Of a stretch of DNA of 64,000 nucleotides, positions 7,250 to 16,601 are shown piece by piece (position 1 is the stretch's first letter; the number at the start of each line of letters is the position of its first letter). The DNA comes from Pseudoalteromonas luteoviolacea (lineage in GTDB: Bacteria; Pseudomonadota; Gammaproteobacteria; Enterobacterales; Alteromonadaceae): assembly GCF_001750165.1 (NCBI RefSeq), contig NZ_CP015411.1:3314001-3378000 (forward strand). Reading direction: 5' to 3'. The notes under the pieces were generated by a model that saw only the letters and a program-made list of their open reading frames with translations, searched no databases and was not told the origin of the DNA. The position numbers were made by a program, and so were the translations under genes.

Positions 7250-8347
7250 CTAGTTATAGAGGTTACTGTTGGTACGCTCACGGTCTTTGAGGCTACTTTG
7301 CATTGCCCGTAATTTATTCATTTCATTATCATTTAAGGTATATCTTGAGAGTGATTTGAGGGCATATAACCTCACTGGCGGCGGCTCATTGGCATCGTCA
7401 GCAACTTGCCAAAGTACTGAACGGTTTTCTTCAGATTTAAAAGCACTATCACCCAGAGACATAACCGCACGAGCACGAGTATTAACATCAGGATCGTTCA
7501 GTGCAAGCTCTCTAACTTGTTGCAAATCTTGATTGTTGGTTGCCCACTGAGCCATTTGATAAACCCCATGGCGACGAATATTGTGATCCTCTGCTTGAAC
7601 AACTATTGACAATGTACTTTGAACTCTTTGGTAGTCTTCTTCGCTACTTGGAGCAGGTTTTAATGCCATGATGGCAAACTGCTGCATATCTGAACCAAGA
7701 TCTCCCTCTGAATCAATATGTGCTAAGATCCGGTCTCTTGTCTCACCAGTTACCTCTTTCATTTTGGCAACTAATAATAACCCTGCAGCACGCTGTGCTT
7801 CCTCTATAGATAAATCCAGCGCCAGATCCAGAGCAGCAGCTTGTGCAAGTGGGTGTCCAGATTCAGATAACACCGCACTCAACTCCCTACCTAATAAACT
7901 GTTAGGTTCACCTATGAAAACATCGATAAGCTCAGTGACGAGGCTCGGGTCCTCTTCGAGCAACATGAGTAAATGACTACGAAACACAATATGTGTATTA
8001 CTTGGACCCATTATTGCGTGATGCAAAGATTCATTACTTTGTTCAATACTTAATTTAAGCTGCTGCAATGTACCTTCAAGCTTCTCACTCGATGTGACTT
8101 CCTCTTTGACGGTAACATGTCCATCAGAATAGCCTTTTTGCAAGTCAATATGCACGACTTGCTCTTCAATTATGGTACTTTCAACTTCATGGCTTAGCTC
8201 ATCAATGGTACTGTCAGTATCTTGAGTAGGCTCAATTTCATTTTTCTTGGACGGAGACCCAAAAAATAAGAAACAAAACACCAACAACAAGACAAAGATA
8301 ATCAGAAGAATAGAGTACTTTCCCCAACTGCGGTTACTTTGATGCAT
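7250..8347 (-). CDS. Membrane-anchored HEAT-like repeat protein
   Basis: This 365-residue protein has one N-terminal transmembrane helix (about 12-32) and an acidic, low-complexity linker (33-75). The rest is an all-alpha region with HEAT-like repeats, best seen at 225-350 (for example DPDVNTRARAVMSLGDSAF and PPVRLYALKSLSRYT). The topology suggests a periplasmic scaffold anchored in the inner membrane. I do not recognise a specific family. A run of 11 G (C on this strand) lies about 100 bp upstream of the start. It is followed after about 100 bp by the RTX-repeat gene on the same strand. Confidence 0.65.
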   Translation of the reverse strand: MHQSNRSWGKYSILLIIFVLLLVFCFLFFGSPSKKNEIEPTQDTDSTIDELSHEVESTIIEEQVVHIDLQKGYSDGHVTVKEEVTSSEKLEGTLQQLKLSIEQSNESLHHAIMGPSNTHIVFRSHLLMLLEEDPSLVTELIDVFIGEPNSLLGRELSAVLSESGHPLAQAAALDLALDLSIEEAQRAAGLLLVAKMKEVTGETRDRILAHIDSEGDLGSDMQQFAIMALKPAPSSEEDYQRVQSTLSIVVQAEDHNIRRHGVYQMAQWATNNQDLQQVRELALNDPDVNTRARAVMSLGDSAFKSEENRSVLWQVADDANEPPPVRLYALKSLSRYTLNDNEMNKLRAMQSSLKDRERTNSNLYN

Positions 8348-8445
8348 TACAGCGCTCTTTTTTGCTTTTATTTTGGGGCCAAATTAACGTGAGTTAATGA
8401 AAGTTACATTGCACAAAAGAGAATGTTTTTTGAACAAAAAAATAA

Positions 8446-8456
8446 GGGGGGGGGGG
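8446..8456. repeat. Homopolymer of 11 G
   Basis: An uninterrupted run of 11 G lies in the spacer between the HEAT-like gene (start 8347, minus) and the RDD gene (stop 8513, minus). Read with the genes it is a C tract about 99 nt upstream of the HEAT-like start. Tracts of this length are prone to slippage and may modulate transcription, or may reflect a sequencing artefact. Confidence 0.85.
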
Positions 8457-8512
8457 TAATATAAGATTGCTGGTCAATATAACCAGCCAAGTTGAATTTT
8501 AACTCGAATAGT

Positions 8513-8971
8513 TCACGTACCCCTATGCACATAAATAACGACAGTACCAGCTACTTTATCATGCCAGCCTTGTTTTTTAGGGTCCCATGCAACCCATAAA
8601 AAACCAATTCCTAAAGGAATAAGAGATACATAATAGGCAATATATCTAATTAGAGACTGTTTAGTTGTTAGGTTTGCACCTGTCTTTACATCAACAATTT
8701 TAGCATCAATCACCATTTTGCCCGGAGTTGCTGACTTATATAACCAAAACAGAATGACAACGACTAATGGTAGAATATAGCTAATTAAAAAGTCGGACTC
8801 TAAGGGCGCAACACGACCAGAACCCCAAAATGCTTCTCCATACACTAGGTGCGCTAATGGTAGTGTTATTAACACAATAACGATGGTATCAACCATGCTA
8901 GCCCAAAATCTTGGCCAAAACCCCACAAAGCAATATTTTTCATTACCTTGCTGACTGTCAATACTGTTCAT
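8513..8971 (-). CDS. RDD family membrane protein
   Basis: The ATG at 8971 is chosen because the RDD core begins soon after (FWPRFWASMVDTIVIVL, where R and D are the name-giving residues) and a GAGATAAG ribosome-binding site precedes it. An upstream start at 9034 would add 21 unconserved residues. The 152-residue protein has three to four hydrophobic segments and the second conserved block ATPGKMVIDAKIVD. RDD proteins are small inner-membrane proteins of unsettled function; some are suggested ion exchangers. It ends close to the G tract and appears monocistronic. Confidence 0.8.
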   Translation of the reverse strand: MNSIDSQQGNEKYCFVGFWPRFWASMVDTIVIVLITLPLAHLVYGEAFWGSGRVAPLESDFLISYILPLVVVILFWLYKSATPGKMVIDAKIVDVKTGANLTTKQSLIRYIAYYVSLIPLGIGFLWVAWDPKKQGWHDKVAGTVVIYVHRGT

Positions 8972-9137
8972 ACTTATCTCACTACACACAATTAATGCGT
9001 TAAGTATGCTTGGTTTATATGAACTTCTATACATAAATCTTGCTTATTTATAAAATAAAATTGTGATTTATGCACTGCCCCACTTTTAAAAACTCTCAAC
9101 TAAACGATTACTCAATTTATGCTCGTCACGTTTATAA

Positions 9138-9165
9138 TGAGAGAGCAAAGTTAATTGCACTCTCA
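9138..9165 (-). terminator. Hairpin downstream of the chemoreceptor gene
   Basis: Read on the minus strand, TGAGAGTGCA and TGCTCTCTCA pair over 10 positions with one mismatch and an 8-nt loop. It is about 95 nt after the chemoreceptor stop. The tail TTATAAACG is weakly T-rich. Confidence 0.35.
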
Positions 9166-9258
9166 AGTGTCATCATTCAAACCTTATTCACTAATACTAA
9201 GCGTAAGTTTAACTACAAAGAGCTTCATCCATTGCTTGTCATGTCTAATTTTATAGCA

Positions 9259-10890
9259 TTAAACTTCAAACTCTCCCACCATCCCACTTAATTGTTGTGA
9301 CATTTCACTAAGCTGCCTACTAGATAAGTTTGTATGCTTTGCACCTGCTTCCGTTTGCTGAGACACCGCAACGATACCATTGATATTATCTACAATGCTA
9401 TTCATCGCATCAGACTGACCTTTTGCCGAGCTCGCCACACCTTGGCCAAAGCTTTGAATTTGCTTCACTGCACTGTCTATCTCAGCCAGCGTTTGACCAC
9501 ATTGCTTGCTTATAGCTAAGCCTTGTTCAGTCGAGTGTTTGCATTTTTCCATTTCGCTCACCGTTTCTGACACGCCCGCGTGTAATTGTTCAATGATGGA
9601 CTGAATATCCTCAGTAGACTCATGTGTACGAATCGCCAATGTTCTTACTTCATCAGCTACAACAGCAAAGCCTCTACCCTGCTCACCCGCACGTGCCGCT
9701 TCTATCGCAGCATTTAAAGCCAATAAGTTAGTTTGTTCAGCAACTTTTTGAATCACATCTAACACAGCGCCGATTTGCCCAGAGCTCTCCTCCAATTTTT
9801 TCACTGACAACGATGCTGACTCGACACGCCGCGCAACTTGTTCAATCTGATGTGCATTATCGAAAATATGCTGTTTACCCTGCTCAGTAAGTCCATCTGC
9901 ATTGTCAATCAGCATCAAAGCATTTTGGCTTTGATCAAACACACTATTTGCCGACTCTTTTAAATCAAGCACCTTATCTTGAACTGACTCGGTTTCCCTA
10001 TTTTGTTGGGCAAGACCCAATTGAATTTGTTGAGTGACTGCTGATAACTCTTCAGCATGCGAAGCCAAAGATAGGGTGTTCACATTAATATTATCGATTA
10101 CCTGCCTAAACTGTGCATTACTCGCATTGAATGCCACTGCCATTTCTGACAGTTCATCATCTCCACGATGCTTCAACTCAATGGTTAAATCTTTTTGGCT
10201 AGCCACCATCGACATAGTGCGTGTCAACTTGTTTAAAGGTTTAGAGATATTTTTCGCCACTATGCCTGATACTATCATCAACAAAGCAATATAAATTAGT
10301 AGCTCAAAAGTGATGAACATCAGTTCCTGCTGATATGCTTCTTCAATATCTGCTGAGTAAATCCCAGTGCCTATCACCCACCCCCAGTTTGACAACTGCT
10401 TTATATAAGAAACCTTATTAGAGATTTCTTTAGAGTCTGGTTTAGGCCAAGTATATTCAACAAAACCTGCGCCCTGCTCATTGACCTTGTCAACAAATGA
10501 TCGAAACGCAAAAGAAATAAACGCTTCTTTGTGGTTCGTCATAGAGAGGCCGTTTAGTTGCGGTTTAATGGCGTGGGCAACCATATCTCCTTGTGTATCA
10601 AATAGAAAGAAATAACCTGAATCGCCATAACGAGCAGTATTTACCAGCTGTTTAACCTGCTCTTGGCGTTCTCGTTCACTGATATTGAATTTCTGCGCAA
10701 TTGCATGTGCTTGCGTGCTTAGCGTGTCAACTAGGTTTATCGCTTGCTCTTTACGCTCAGATATCATGTTTTCTCGAAGCTTATTAGCCGCTGAAAACTG
10801 AATACCTATGATGATTGCAACAGCAACTAATGTGCCTAATCGTAGTTTATTCGCAACCTTTATGTTGCTAAGTAGTCGGTTGATGTTCAA
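9259..10890 (-). CDS. Methyl-accepting chemotaxis protein with single Cache domain
   Basis: This is an inner-membrane chemoreceptor that senses a periplasmic ligand and controls CheA through CheW. The proposed start is a TTG at 10890, preceded by GAGGG at suitable distance, giving 543 residues beginning MNINRLLSNIKVANKLRLG, typical for this class. The frame is open upstream to 11085, so a longer form cannot be excluded. Order: TM1 (about 20-40), Cache region (about 45-185, with YGDSGYFFLFDTQGDMVAH), TM2 (about 190-215), HAMP, then the coiled-coil signalling domain with the hairpin tip EQTNLLALNAAIEAARAGEQ and GRGFAVVADEVR. No che genes are nearby, so it is an orphan receptor. Confidence 0.9.
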   Translation of the reverse strand: MNINRLLSNIKVANKLRLGTLVAVAIIIGIQFSAANKLRENMISERKEQAINLVDTLSTQAHAIAQKFNISERERQEQVKQLVNTARYGDSGYFFLFDTQGDMVAHAIKPQLNGLSMTNHKEAFISFAFRSFVDKVNEQGAGFVEYTWPKPDSKEISNKVSYIKQLSNWGWVIGTGIYSADIEEAYQQELMFITFELLIYIALLMIVSGIVAKNISKPLNKLTRTMSMVASQKDLTIELKHRGDDELSEMAVAFNASNAQFRQVIDNINVNTLSLASHAEELSAVTQQIQLGLAQQNRETESVQDKVLDLKESANSVFDQSQNALMLIDNADGLTEQGKQHIFDNAHQIEQVARRVESASLSVKKLEESSGQIGAVLDVIQKVAEQTNLLALNAAIEAARAGEQGRGFAVVADEVRTLAIRTHESTEDIQSIIEQLHAGVSETVSEMEKCKHSTEQGLAISKQCGQTLAEIDSAVKQIQSFGQGVASSAKGQSDAMNSIVDNINGIVAVSQQTEAGAKHTNLSSRQLSEMSQQLSGMVGEFEV

Positions 10891-11404
10891 AAGTACTGCC
10901 CTCAAATCTAAAGAAGATCTACCCCGAGTCCCTGTAGAATATTTGCGCAAATCATACACAAAACGCAACACAAAAAAAGTTATTTTCTGTATCGTTCCAA
11001 AAACTTTTTGGATAAAAAGCATACTCATATGATTTGTATAAAAAAGTAATTTAGGACCTTTTTTATACACAGTCATTATCAGCAAGAAAAAGCAATACTA
11101 AATAACTAACAAAAAGGTTTTAACCGGATAGATTGGATAGATAAAGCACAAAAAACCAATGATTTACTATGTTAAAAATAAGTATGAAACTCGTGGTTAA
11201 AAGTTATCTCATTAGGAAAAACTTGATGCCAATTGGAACAAAGAGAGGGAACCAAGCGCCCCTCCTTTGTATGGGTGAGATAGTGAGAGACGTAAATTAT
11301 TATTCCTATTTTCACAATAAAAATACACACTCTATATTATTCGGCCTGTGCGTTATGACGCATAAAAAACACACGAAAAATGTGAGATACAGCTTATATG
11401 CATG
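10891..11404. other. Intergenic region, no confident gene
   Basis: The spacer lies between the alpha/beta hydrolase and the chemoreceptor, both on the minus strand. It contains a weak GAGGG/CCCTC hairpin around 11245-11270 that could terminate the hydrolase transcript, and the AT-rich promoter region of the chemoreceptor. The part nearest 10891 could be coding if a longer chemoreceptor start is used. Confidence 0.4.
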
Positions 11405-12232
11405 CTAATTATTATCAAGCATATTAACTAACAGCATAATTGAAGACATGATCAACTTGGGGTCATCCAATGGCATATTATGACTCACTGTATTCGACAC
11501 TATTTGTACAGCGTTTGGATTATCAGCAATGAGAGATGCATGAAGCGAACGCCACACTGCTTTGCCCTCTTTACTATGCCCTATCCACCAATCGCTTTCT
11601 CCTTCCATACTCGAAGAAACAATTACAGTAGGTATAGACGAAATTTTTCCTTTATCCAGCATGGTGCTAGAACTATACTGTCGTTGCAAAACGGCCCACT
11701 CAGCATTTTGATGCATTATTTTATTTAACGTTTGATTGTCTCTTTGTGACCAACTAAAGTTCAGCTTGTTTAACTCAGCCAAAAAAGCTTCATGACTCGG
11801 ATCCAATAATACTAAGCCTTGGACTTCCCTAGGGTAGGTAAACGCATATTGCCTAGCATGTAATCCACCATAAGAATGGCCAATCAAGATCACATTACTT
11901 TTAATATCTAAAGCGCGTAGTAATGCCCATAACCGTTTATTTGAACTTTGTAATGAAATATCAGAGCTAACAGTTGAAGCACCGATGCCTGAGCGTGAGT
12001 AGATTATTACTCTTTGATTCAGTTTTCTAAGTTCTGATAACACTGGCAGCCAGTAGCTTGACCCCATACCTATACCAGACTCAATGACAATATTATACTT
12101 ACCTTTACCGACATCAATGTACTCTAAACTGCCACTTGTTATATCAATCAGCTTAGTAATACTATCTCCATATACAGGCGCACTGCTCCATGTACAGGCA
12201 AAGAAAATCATAATTAATACTTTTACGTGCAT
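11405..12232 (-). CDS. Secreted alpha/beta hydrolase
   Basis: This 275-residue protein starts with a signal peptide (MHVKVLIMIFFACTWSSAPVYG). The alpha/beta-hydrolase core follows, with the oxyanion-region motif ESGIGMGSSYW, the nucleophile elbow GHSYGG and LVLLDPSHEAF, whose Asp is the likely acid. The catalytic His is probably in VSHNMPLDDP near the C-terminus. The fold covers lipases, esterases and haloperoxidases, and the substrate cannot be read from sequence. It stands alone between two large spacers. Confidence 0.8.
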   Translation of the reverse strand: MHVKVLIMIFFACTWSSAPVYGDSITKLIDITSGSLEYIDVGKGKYNIVIESGIGMGSSYWLPVLSELRKLNQRVIIYSRSGIGASTVSSDISLQSSNKRLWALLRALDIKSNVILIGHSYGGLHARQYAFTYPREVQGLVLLDPSHEAFLAELNKLNFSWSQRDNQTLNKIMHQNAEWAVLQRQYSSSTMLDKGKISSIPTVIVSSSMEGESDWWIGHSKEGKAVWRSLHASLIADNPNAVQIVSNTVSHNMPLDDPKLIMSSIMLLVNMLDNN

Positions 12233-12802
12233 AATGAAAACCTAGTTCAGATAAATATTAATTTTATTTTATATGATAAAAAATCTAAATAAAAAAAAGA
12301 GTTCTTAGTTACTTTTAATAAGTATTAATTGACCCACCGGCTATTACCACCAATACCGTATGCAATGGTGTAAATCATCACCGAGGATCCTACACATGAC
12401 TCTCCCGGCACCATTTACTAGATAAAAACTATAGTATCTGGATCACAATTATAGAGTGGATAAATTTTTTAATGGGTGTGGAACATCGTTAAAAATAGCG
12501 TTGATAGACGTTAAAAGGTGCGCTCATCAAATAGAAGTCACCACCTACTTAATCTACTGAAGCTGGTATCACACTCCCTGCGGCGGCTCAGATTACAATA
12601 CATAAGAGAGGAATATCTTAGAAACTGCTATTTAAGTCGAAAATGATCCTTGCCATATCTATGATAATTAACAGTGAATACGTAATGCATCGTCATTTTA
12701 AATTAACACCTGGCTCAGAATACACAGACGAATGCTTCAATATATTCATATGAAAGCCATATGAGGTAATTGTACGTTACTTATTTTATGGCAGTAGGTG
12801 TG
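12233..12802. other. Intergenic region with possible peptide-gene remnant
   Basis: This is a 570-bp spacer. Around 12330-12420 the minus strand contains two short overlapping frames, one ending VNGAG-RVMC and another running GESCVGSS to AYGIGGNSRWVN. A single-base change near 12405 would join them into a double-glycine-type peptide, but neither has a start with a ribosome-binding site. I see nothing else that is convincing. Confidence 0.3.
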
Positions 12803-14503
12803 TCACCCGACAAAACGACTTACAACTTGATACATTGGATACATAGCAACCGGTTTTCCGATATGATCCGCAAATCCCATCGCCTTATATTGTGCAATAT
12901 CTTGTGGCATCACATTGGCAGTCAACGCAATAATAGGAATATGAGGGTTCTTTTGGTGGATTAACGTAAATGCTTCTATGCCGTCCATTTCTGGCATTTG
13001 AATATCCATTAAAACAACATCATATTTATCGTTTTCAAAAGCCTCTACCGCTAATTTACCATTTTCGACCAAGACAATGTCAGCGCCTGTTTTACCCAAC
13101 ATTTTTTCGATAACAAGCTGATTTATTTTGTTGTCTTCTGCTATCAAAATCTTGACATTCGATAAATCAGGCAATGTCTCTTGGCTATGTTTTTCAAATG
13201 CTTGCACATTTTTCGCTTGTTTCAATGGCAATGTCACAGTGATCTGAGTGCCTTTTCCTTCCTCACTGATAACCTCTATGGAACCGTTCATCAGTTTGAC
13301 TAAGCTTGACGTAATCGCCAAACCGAGTCCCGTTCCACCATACTTTCGTGTCGTAGATGAATCCGCTTGTTCAAAGCGGTTAAAGATAGACTTTTGAGTT
13401 TGTTGATTCATGCCAATACCAGTATCACTCACCGAAATGCACAACGCGTCATTACTATGCACCTCGACATCAATGGTAATACCACCTGAATTAGTGAATT
13501 TGACGGCGTTTGCAACCAAATTAAGTAAAATTTGCCGAACCCTTACAGAGTCCCCCAGCCAATTATGAGGACAGTCATGCTTGACACTTGCTTCTAGGGA
13601 AATCGATTTTTCTTCTGCCGCACAACTTAAGTCTGACATTACAGATTCTGTCGTTTCTACAATAGAAAAAGGCGCCACTTCCAATTCTAATTTGTGTGCT
13701 TCTATTTTTGAAAAGTCCAAGATATCGTTGATTACTGTTAATAAAGCTTTGGCCGAATAGACTGCTTTCGAAACCAAGTGCTGAGATTCTTTGTCTAGAC
13801 TGTTTTGCTCCAGCACTTGTAATGTGCCCAATATACCATTCATCGGCGTGCGGATCTCATGACTCATATTGGCCAAAAATTCACTTTTTGCTTTAGAGGC
13901 CTGCTCTGCTTTATTTTTGGCTTCTATCAACGCTGTATTCTGCTTACGCATTTTGTCTCGAGAACGCTTCAATTGACCTGAATATTTACGGTTAAAAAAG
14001 CCAACATTACAGCAATATAGATAAATACTCGTCGCTGCAATTACTTGTGTAATTAAAGGAGACTGATCAACAAATTCAAAACCGAGGACAAGCCCACCTG
14101 ACAACCCGCCCATTACTAAGAAAGCACTACAACTATAAAACCTTCTTATACCCCCAAGGATCAAGCTATTTAGAGAATTCACAATTAGCAGCGCAAAAAC
14201 AATCCAAACTTGAAACCCCACAGCTGAAAACCACAAACCATAAAACAATGCATCGAGATGCAAATTAATGTATTCGGCAGATTTTTCGTTAGATACAAGT
14301 TTGCTGTGACAACGCGCTACATGAGGCCATAAAATACAATTTATTATGATAAAAGCGCCAGATATGGATGTTAAATCAGCGTAAAGTGCGCCGATTAACA
14401 TAACCGCCATAAGTAAACCACCTATGATACGAGGCGCATAGTTTTGTTTAGCCAGTGAGGGCTTTTTTTCACAAGATTCGCTTGTAGATCGAGCAGACAT
14501 CAT
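12803..14503 (-). CDS. Hybrid sensor histidine kinase/response regulator with MASE2 domain
   Basis: This 566-residue kinase has an N-terminal membrane region of about six helices (24-170). Its WPHVARCHSK, NLHLDALFYG and LILGGIRRFYS motifs resemble the MASE2 sensor domain. A coiled coil (175-205) leads to the HisKA dimerisation domain with phospho-acceptor His215 in SHEIRTPMNGILG. The HATPase domain follows (NLVANAVKFTN N box, SDTGIGM, GGTGLGLAI). A C-terminal receiver domain (450-566) has Asp500 in VVLMDIQMPEMDG and AEDNKINQ at its start. There is no Hpt domain, so phosphate must pass to a separate protein. No partner regulator is adjacent. Confidence 0.9.
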   Translation of the reverse strand: MMSARSTSESCEKKPSLAKQNYAPRIIGGLLMAVMLIGALYADLTSISGAFIIINCILWPHVARCHSKLVSNEKSAEYINLHLDALFYGLWFSAVGFQVWIVFALLIVNSLNSLILGGIRRFYSCSAFLVMGGLSGGLVLGFEFVDQSPLITQVIAATSIYLYCCNVGFFNRKYSGQLKRSRDKMRKQNTALIEAKNKAEQASKAKSEFLANMSHEIRTPMNGILGTLQVLEQNSLDKESQHLVSKAVYSAKALLTVINDILDFSKIEAHKLELEVAPFSIVETTESVMSDLSCAAEEKSISLEASVKHDCPHNWLGDSVRVRQILLNLVANAVKFTNSGGITIDVEVHSNDALCISVSDTGIGMNQQTQKSIFNRFEQADSSTTRKYGGTGLGLAITSSLVKLMNGSIEVISEEGKGTQITVTLPLKQAKNVQAFEKHSQETLPDLSNVKILIAEDNKINQLVIEKMLGKTGADIVLVENGKLAVEAFENDKYDVVLMDIQMPEMDGIEAFTLIHQKNPHIPIIALTANVMPQDIAQYKAMGFADHIGKPVAMYPMYQVVSRFVG

Positions 14504-14623
14504 GTCAAAGGTTTCTGTCCAAAGGCAGTTTATCCTTTAACTTTATACACTAAAACAAACATTTCTATCTATTTTTTAACTTAATTTGTTAAAAAATTAA
14601 ATTAACTCGACCTGACCTAATGT

Positions 14624-14659
14624 GTACATTGTCAAATTTTCCCACGTACACTTTGTCAA
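14624..14659. repeat. Short direct repeat upstream of the histidine kinase
   Basis: GTACATTGTCAA (14624-14635) and GTACACTTTGTCAA (14646-14659) are imperfect direct repeats 22 bp apart, about 125-155 bp upstream of the kinase start. Read on the minus strand both contain TTGACA. No matching -10 is seen at the right distance, so tandem binding sites are as likely as promoters. Confidence 0.35.
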
Positions 14660-14684
14660 TATGCAAGTAGAGCAAAACGCAAGC

Positions 14685-15071
14685 CTAAGCGGGAAAGTCA
14701 GGCCAAATCAAAACATGTAATGTCATACATAAAATAACACCCACAACCCCCAATACTAGCGGTTTTGTATACTTTTTTTTAGCGCTCGTTTTCGTTAGCA
14801 TCGCCCAAAATATGAAAACATAAAGTAATACTTCACCAGTGTGTTTCACGGTCAAAATTTTGGTCGAAAAATCAGTCATCCAGAACTCTAAAGCCACACT
14901 TGAAAAGTACAATGACCAACTAGCCTGATAAATAACCGCTAATGGTAGTGCACATAACAATACTGCTTTCCATAATGGGTAAAGCCTCACTTTCTGACTT
15001 CGGTCTGTTCTCTTGTTTTTTTGGCTCAAGCTTATAAACACCTCATAATGTTCAAGAGGCAACACTTTCAC
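14685..15071 (-). CDS. Hypothetical small membrane protein
   Basis: This 128-residue protein starts with GTG, with AGAGG close upstream. It has three hydrophobic segments at about 33-55, 78-95 and 104-122 with positive loops between them. The first 30 residues are polar. No family is recognised. It follows the serine hydrolase gene by 29 bp on the same strand and is probably co-transcribed with it. Confidence 0.55.
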   Translation of the reverse strand: MKVLPLEHYEVFISLSQKNKRTDRSQKVRLYPLWKAVLLCALPLAVIYQASWSLYFSSVALEFWMTDFSTKILTVKHTGEVLLYVFIFWAMLTKTSAKKKYTKPLVLGVVGVILCMTLHVLIWPDFPA

Positions 15072-15100
15072 ACTGCCTCTGGAAAGCCTACCCAGTGCAT

Positions 15101-16465
15101 CTATAGCTTCACATAAGCACTTTGCTCACCATGAATGAGATGTGTGGGCACGATCACCATTTTGTTATTATTTTCCCGTAAAGTAAAATAATGTTCCGAG
15201 CATTCATAAGAATATGAATTGTTCTCTCGAGGAATAATACGGCGCTTTTTCTCTCCCTCATACTGAACATACAGCTGACTGTCCTCAAAAGTAATCGACA
15301 GAGTTTGAAATTCGTGACCACGATAATTACCAACAAGCTTCTTAGCCAAAGAGCTTATTTTTGCTTCATCTTCAATAGGCTTTGGAGAAAGGTCTAACTG
15401 AATTGCAACCATATCGAGTATTGCAAGGCCGGGGAAATATTTATCTTGGTTACTCATACCGGTGGCGACCAAATCGTGTTCAGGCAAATAAACATGCCAA
15501 CTAAAAAATCCAGGCACCATACCAGCATGATTGTAACTTATCTCTCCACCTAACTTAAAAACATTCAATCCCAATCCATAATTTGCAGTTGAATTGTCAT
15601 TGAGTCGCACTTTTTGGGTCATCAAGTTCAAGCTTTTCTCTGCGACGACTTCACCTGACATCAACGCTTTATTCCATACTCTCATATCTTGTAAAGTAGA
15701 AGCGATAGCGCCTGATGCGTGGATCCAGCTACGATCTACTTTCCATGCCCTGTCTTTTGATTTTTCCGCTTTAATGTGTTTATTAGGTGCATCAAAGTTT
15801 GTCGTATATCCAACCACGTCATTTACACGTATTCCCTGTGTGACAACAAATGTATTGTCCATCCCTAAAGGCTTGAAAAATGTGTTTTGCATATATTGGT
15901 TATAAGGCATGCCCGTGGATACCTCGATTGCTTTGCCTAACAGGATATAGCCTAAGTTAGAATAGATATGGGTATCTCCCGAGTTAAAACTAAGCGGCAG
16001 CCTCGTAATAATCTTTATCACTTTATCTAGAGATGCATAGTCTCCCCAGACATTGTTCACAACAGGGTCCCCTAAATAATCGGATAGTCCAGAAGTATGG
16101 GTTAATAAGCTAAAAAGCGTTAACTCTCTATATTTAGGATTAATATCAGGAATAAACTTCCCTATCGAATCGTGCAATGACAAAACGTCATTTTCAGCGA
16201 GCTTTAAAATGGCAGCAGCCGTAAACATTTTTGTCACCGACCCTACCTGCATTACATCATCCACCTTAAGCGGACGTTTTGTCTTTAAGTCTGCCAAGCC
16301 AGCAGCACCGCTGTAAATCACTTTATCGGATTGCGCTATCTGGACAATCAACCCAGGGTCATCAGCAGCACTATGACACTTTAATACAGCATCAAACTCT
16401 TTTTCATTTGCATTACTGGCAAATGCACAGAGCCCCACACATATACTTATTACACTCTTTTTCAT
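15101..16465 (-). CDS. Secreted serine hydrolase of the beta-lactamase/PBP4* family
   Basis: This 454-residue periplasmic or secreted protein has a signal peptide (cleavage about residue 19, SNA-NE). The PF00144 catalytic motifs are present: SVTK at 76-79 (nucleophile Ser76 and Lys79), YSN at 168-170 and HAG in YNHAGMVPGF near residue 317. The family includes class C beta-lactamases, D-aminopeptidases and esterases. The C-terminal 90 residues form an extra domain (KLVGNYRGHEF onward) often seen in carboxylesterase-like members, so resistance to beta-lactams should not be assumed. Confidence 0.85.
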   Translation of the reverse strand: MKKSVISICVGLCAFASNANEKEFDAVLKCHSAADDPGLIVQIAQSDKVIYSGAAGLADLKTKRPLKVDDVMQVGSVTKMFTAAAILKLAENDVLSLHDSIGKFIPDINPKYRELTLFSLLTHTSGLSDYLGDPVVNNVWGDYASLDKVIKIITRLPLSFNSGDTHIYSNLGYILLGKAIEVSTGMPYNQYMQNTFFKPLGMDNTFVVTQGIRVNDVVGYTTNFDAPNKHIKAEKSKDRAWKVDRSWIHASGAIASTLQDMRVWNKALMSGEVVAEKSLNLMTQKVRLNDNSTANYGLGLNVFKLGGEISYNHAGMVPGFFSWHVYLPEHDLVATGMSNQDKYFPGLAILDMVAIQLDLSPKPIEDEAKISSLAKKLVGNYRGHEFQTLSITFEDSQLYVQYEGEKKRRIIPRENNSYSYECSEHYFTLRENNNKMVIVPTHLIHGEQSAYVKL

Positions 16466-16555
16466 CTTGATTCATATCCTTTGGGTCTTGTTATTGTTTT
16501 GACTGGGTTATAACGTACAAAGATGAAAAAAAGGGTGAAAGTTTATTTGGGATCT

Positions 16556-16579
16556 TACCTTGATATTCCAATCAAGGTA
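16556..16579. terminator. Hairpin downstream of DUF4174 gene
   Basis: TACCTTGAT and ATCAAGGTA form a perfect 9-bp stem with a 6-nt loop, 23 bp after the DUF4174 stop. It lacks a T tract. Confidence 0.45.
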
Positions 16580-16601
16580 GTGCTCTAGACCCAAGGTCGC
16601 T

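Noticed and set aside
9070..9291. 73-codon plus-strand frame overlapping the chemoreceptor end
   Set aside because: No Shine-Dalgarno, unconserved-looking composition, and it overlaps an antisense real gene and a hairpin.
11169..11408. 79-codon plus-strand frame in the spacer
   Set aside because: No family resemblance and low-quality composition; antisense to a probable terminator region.
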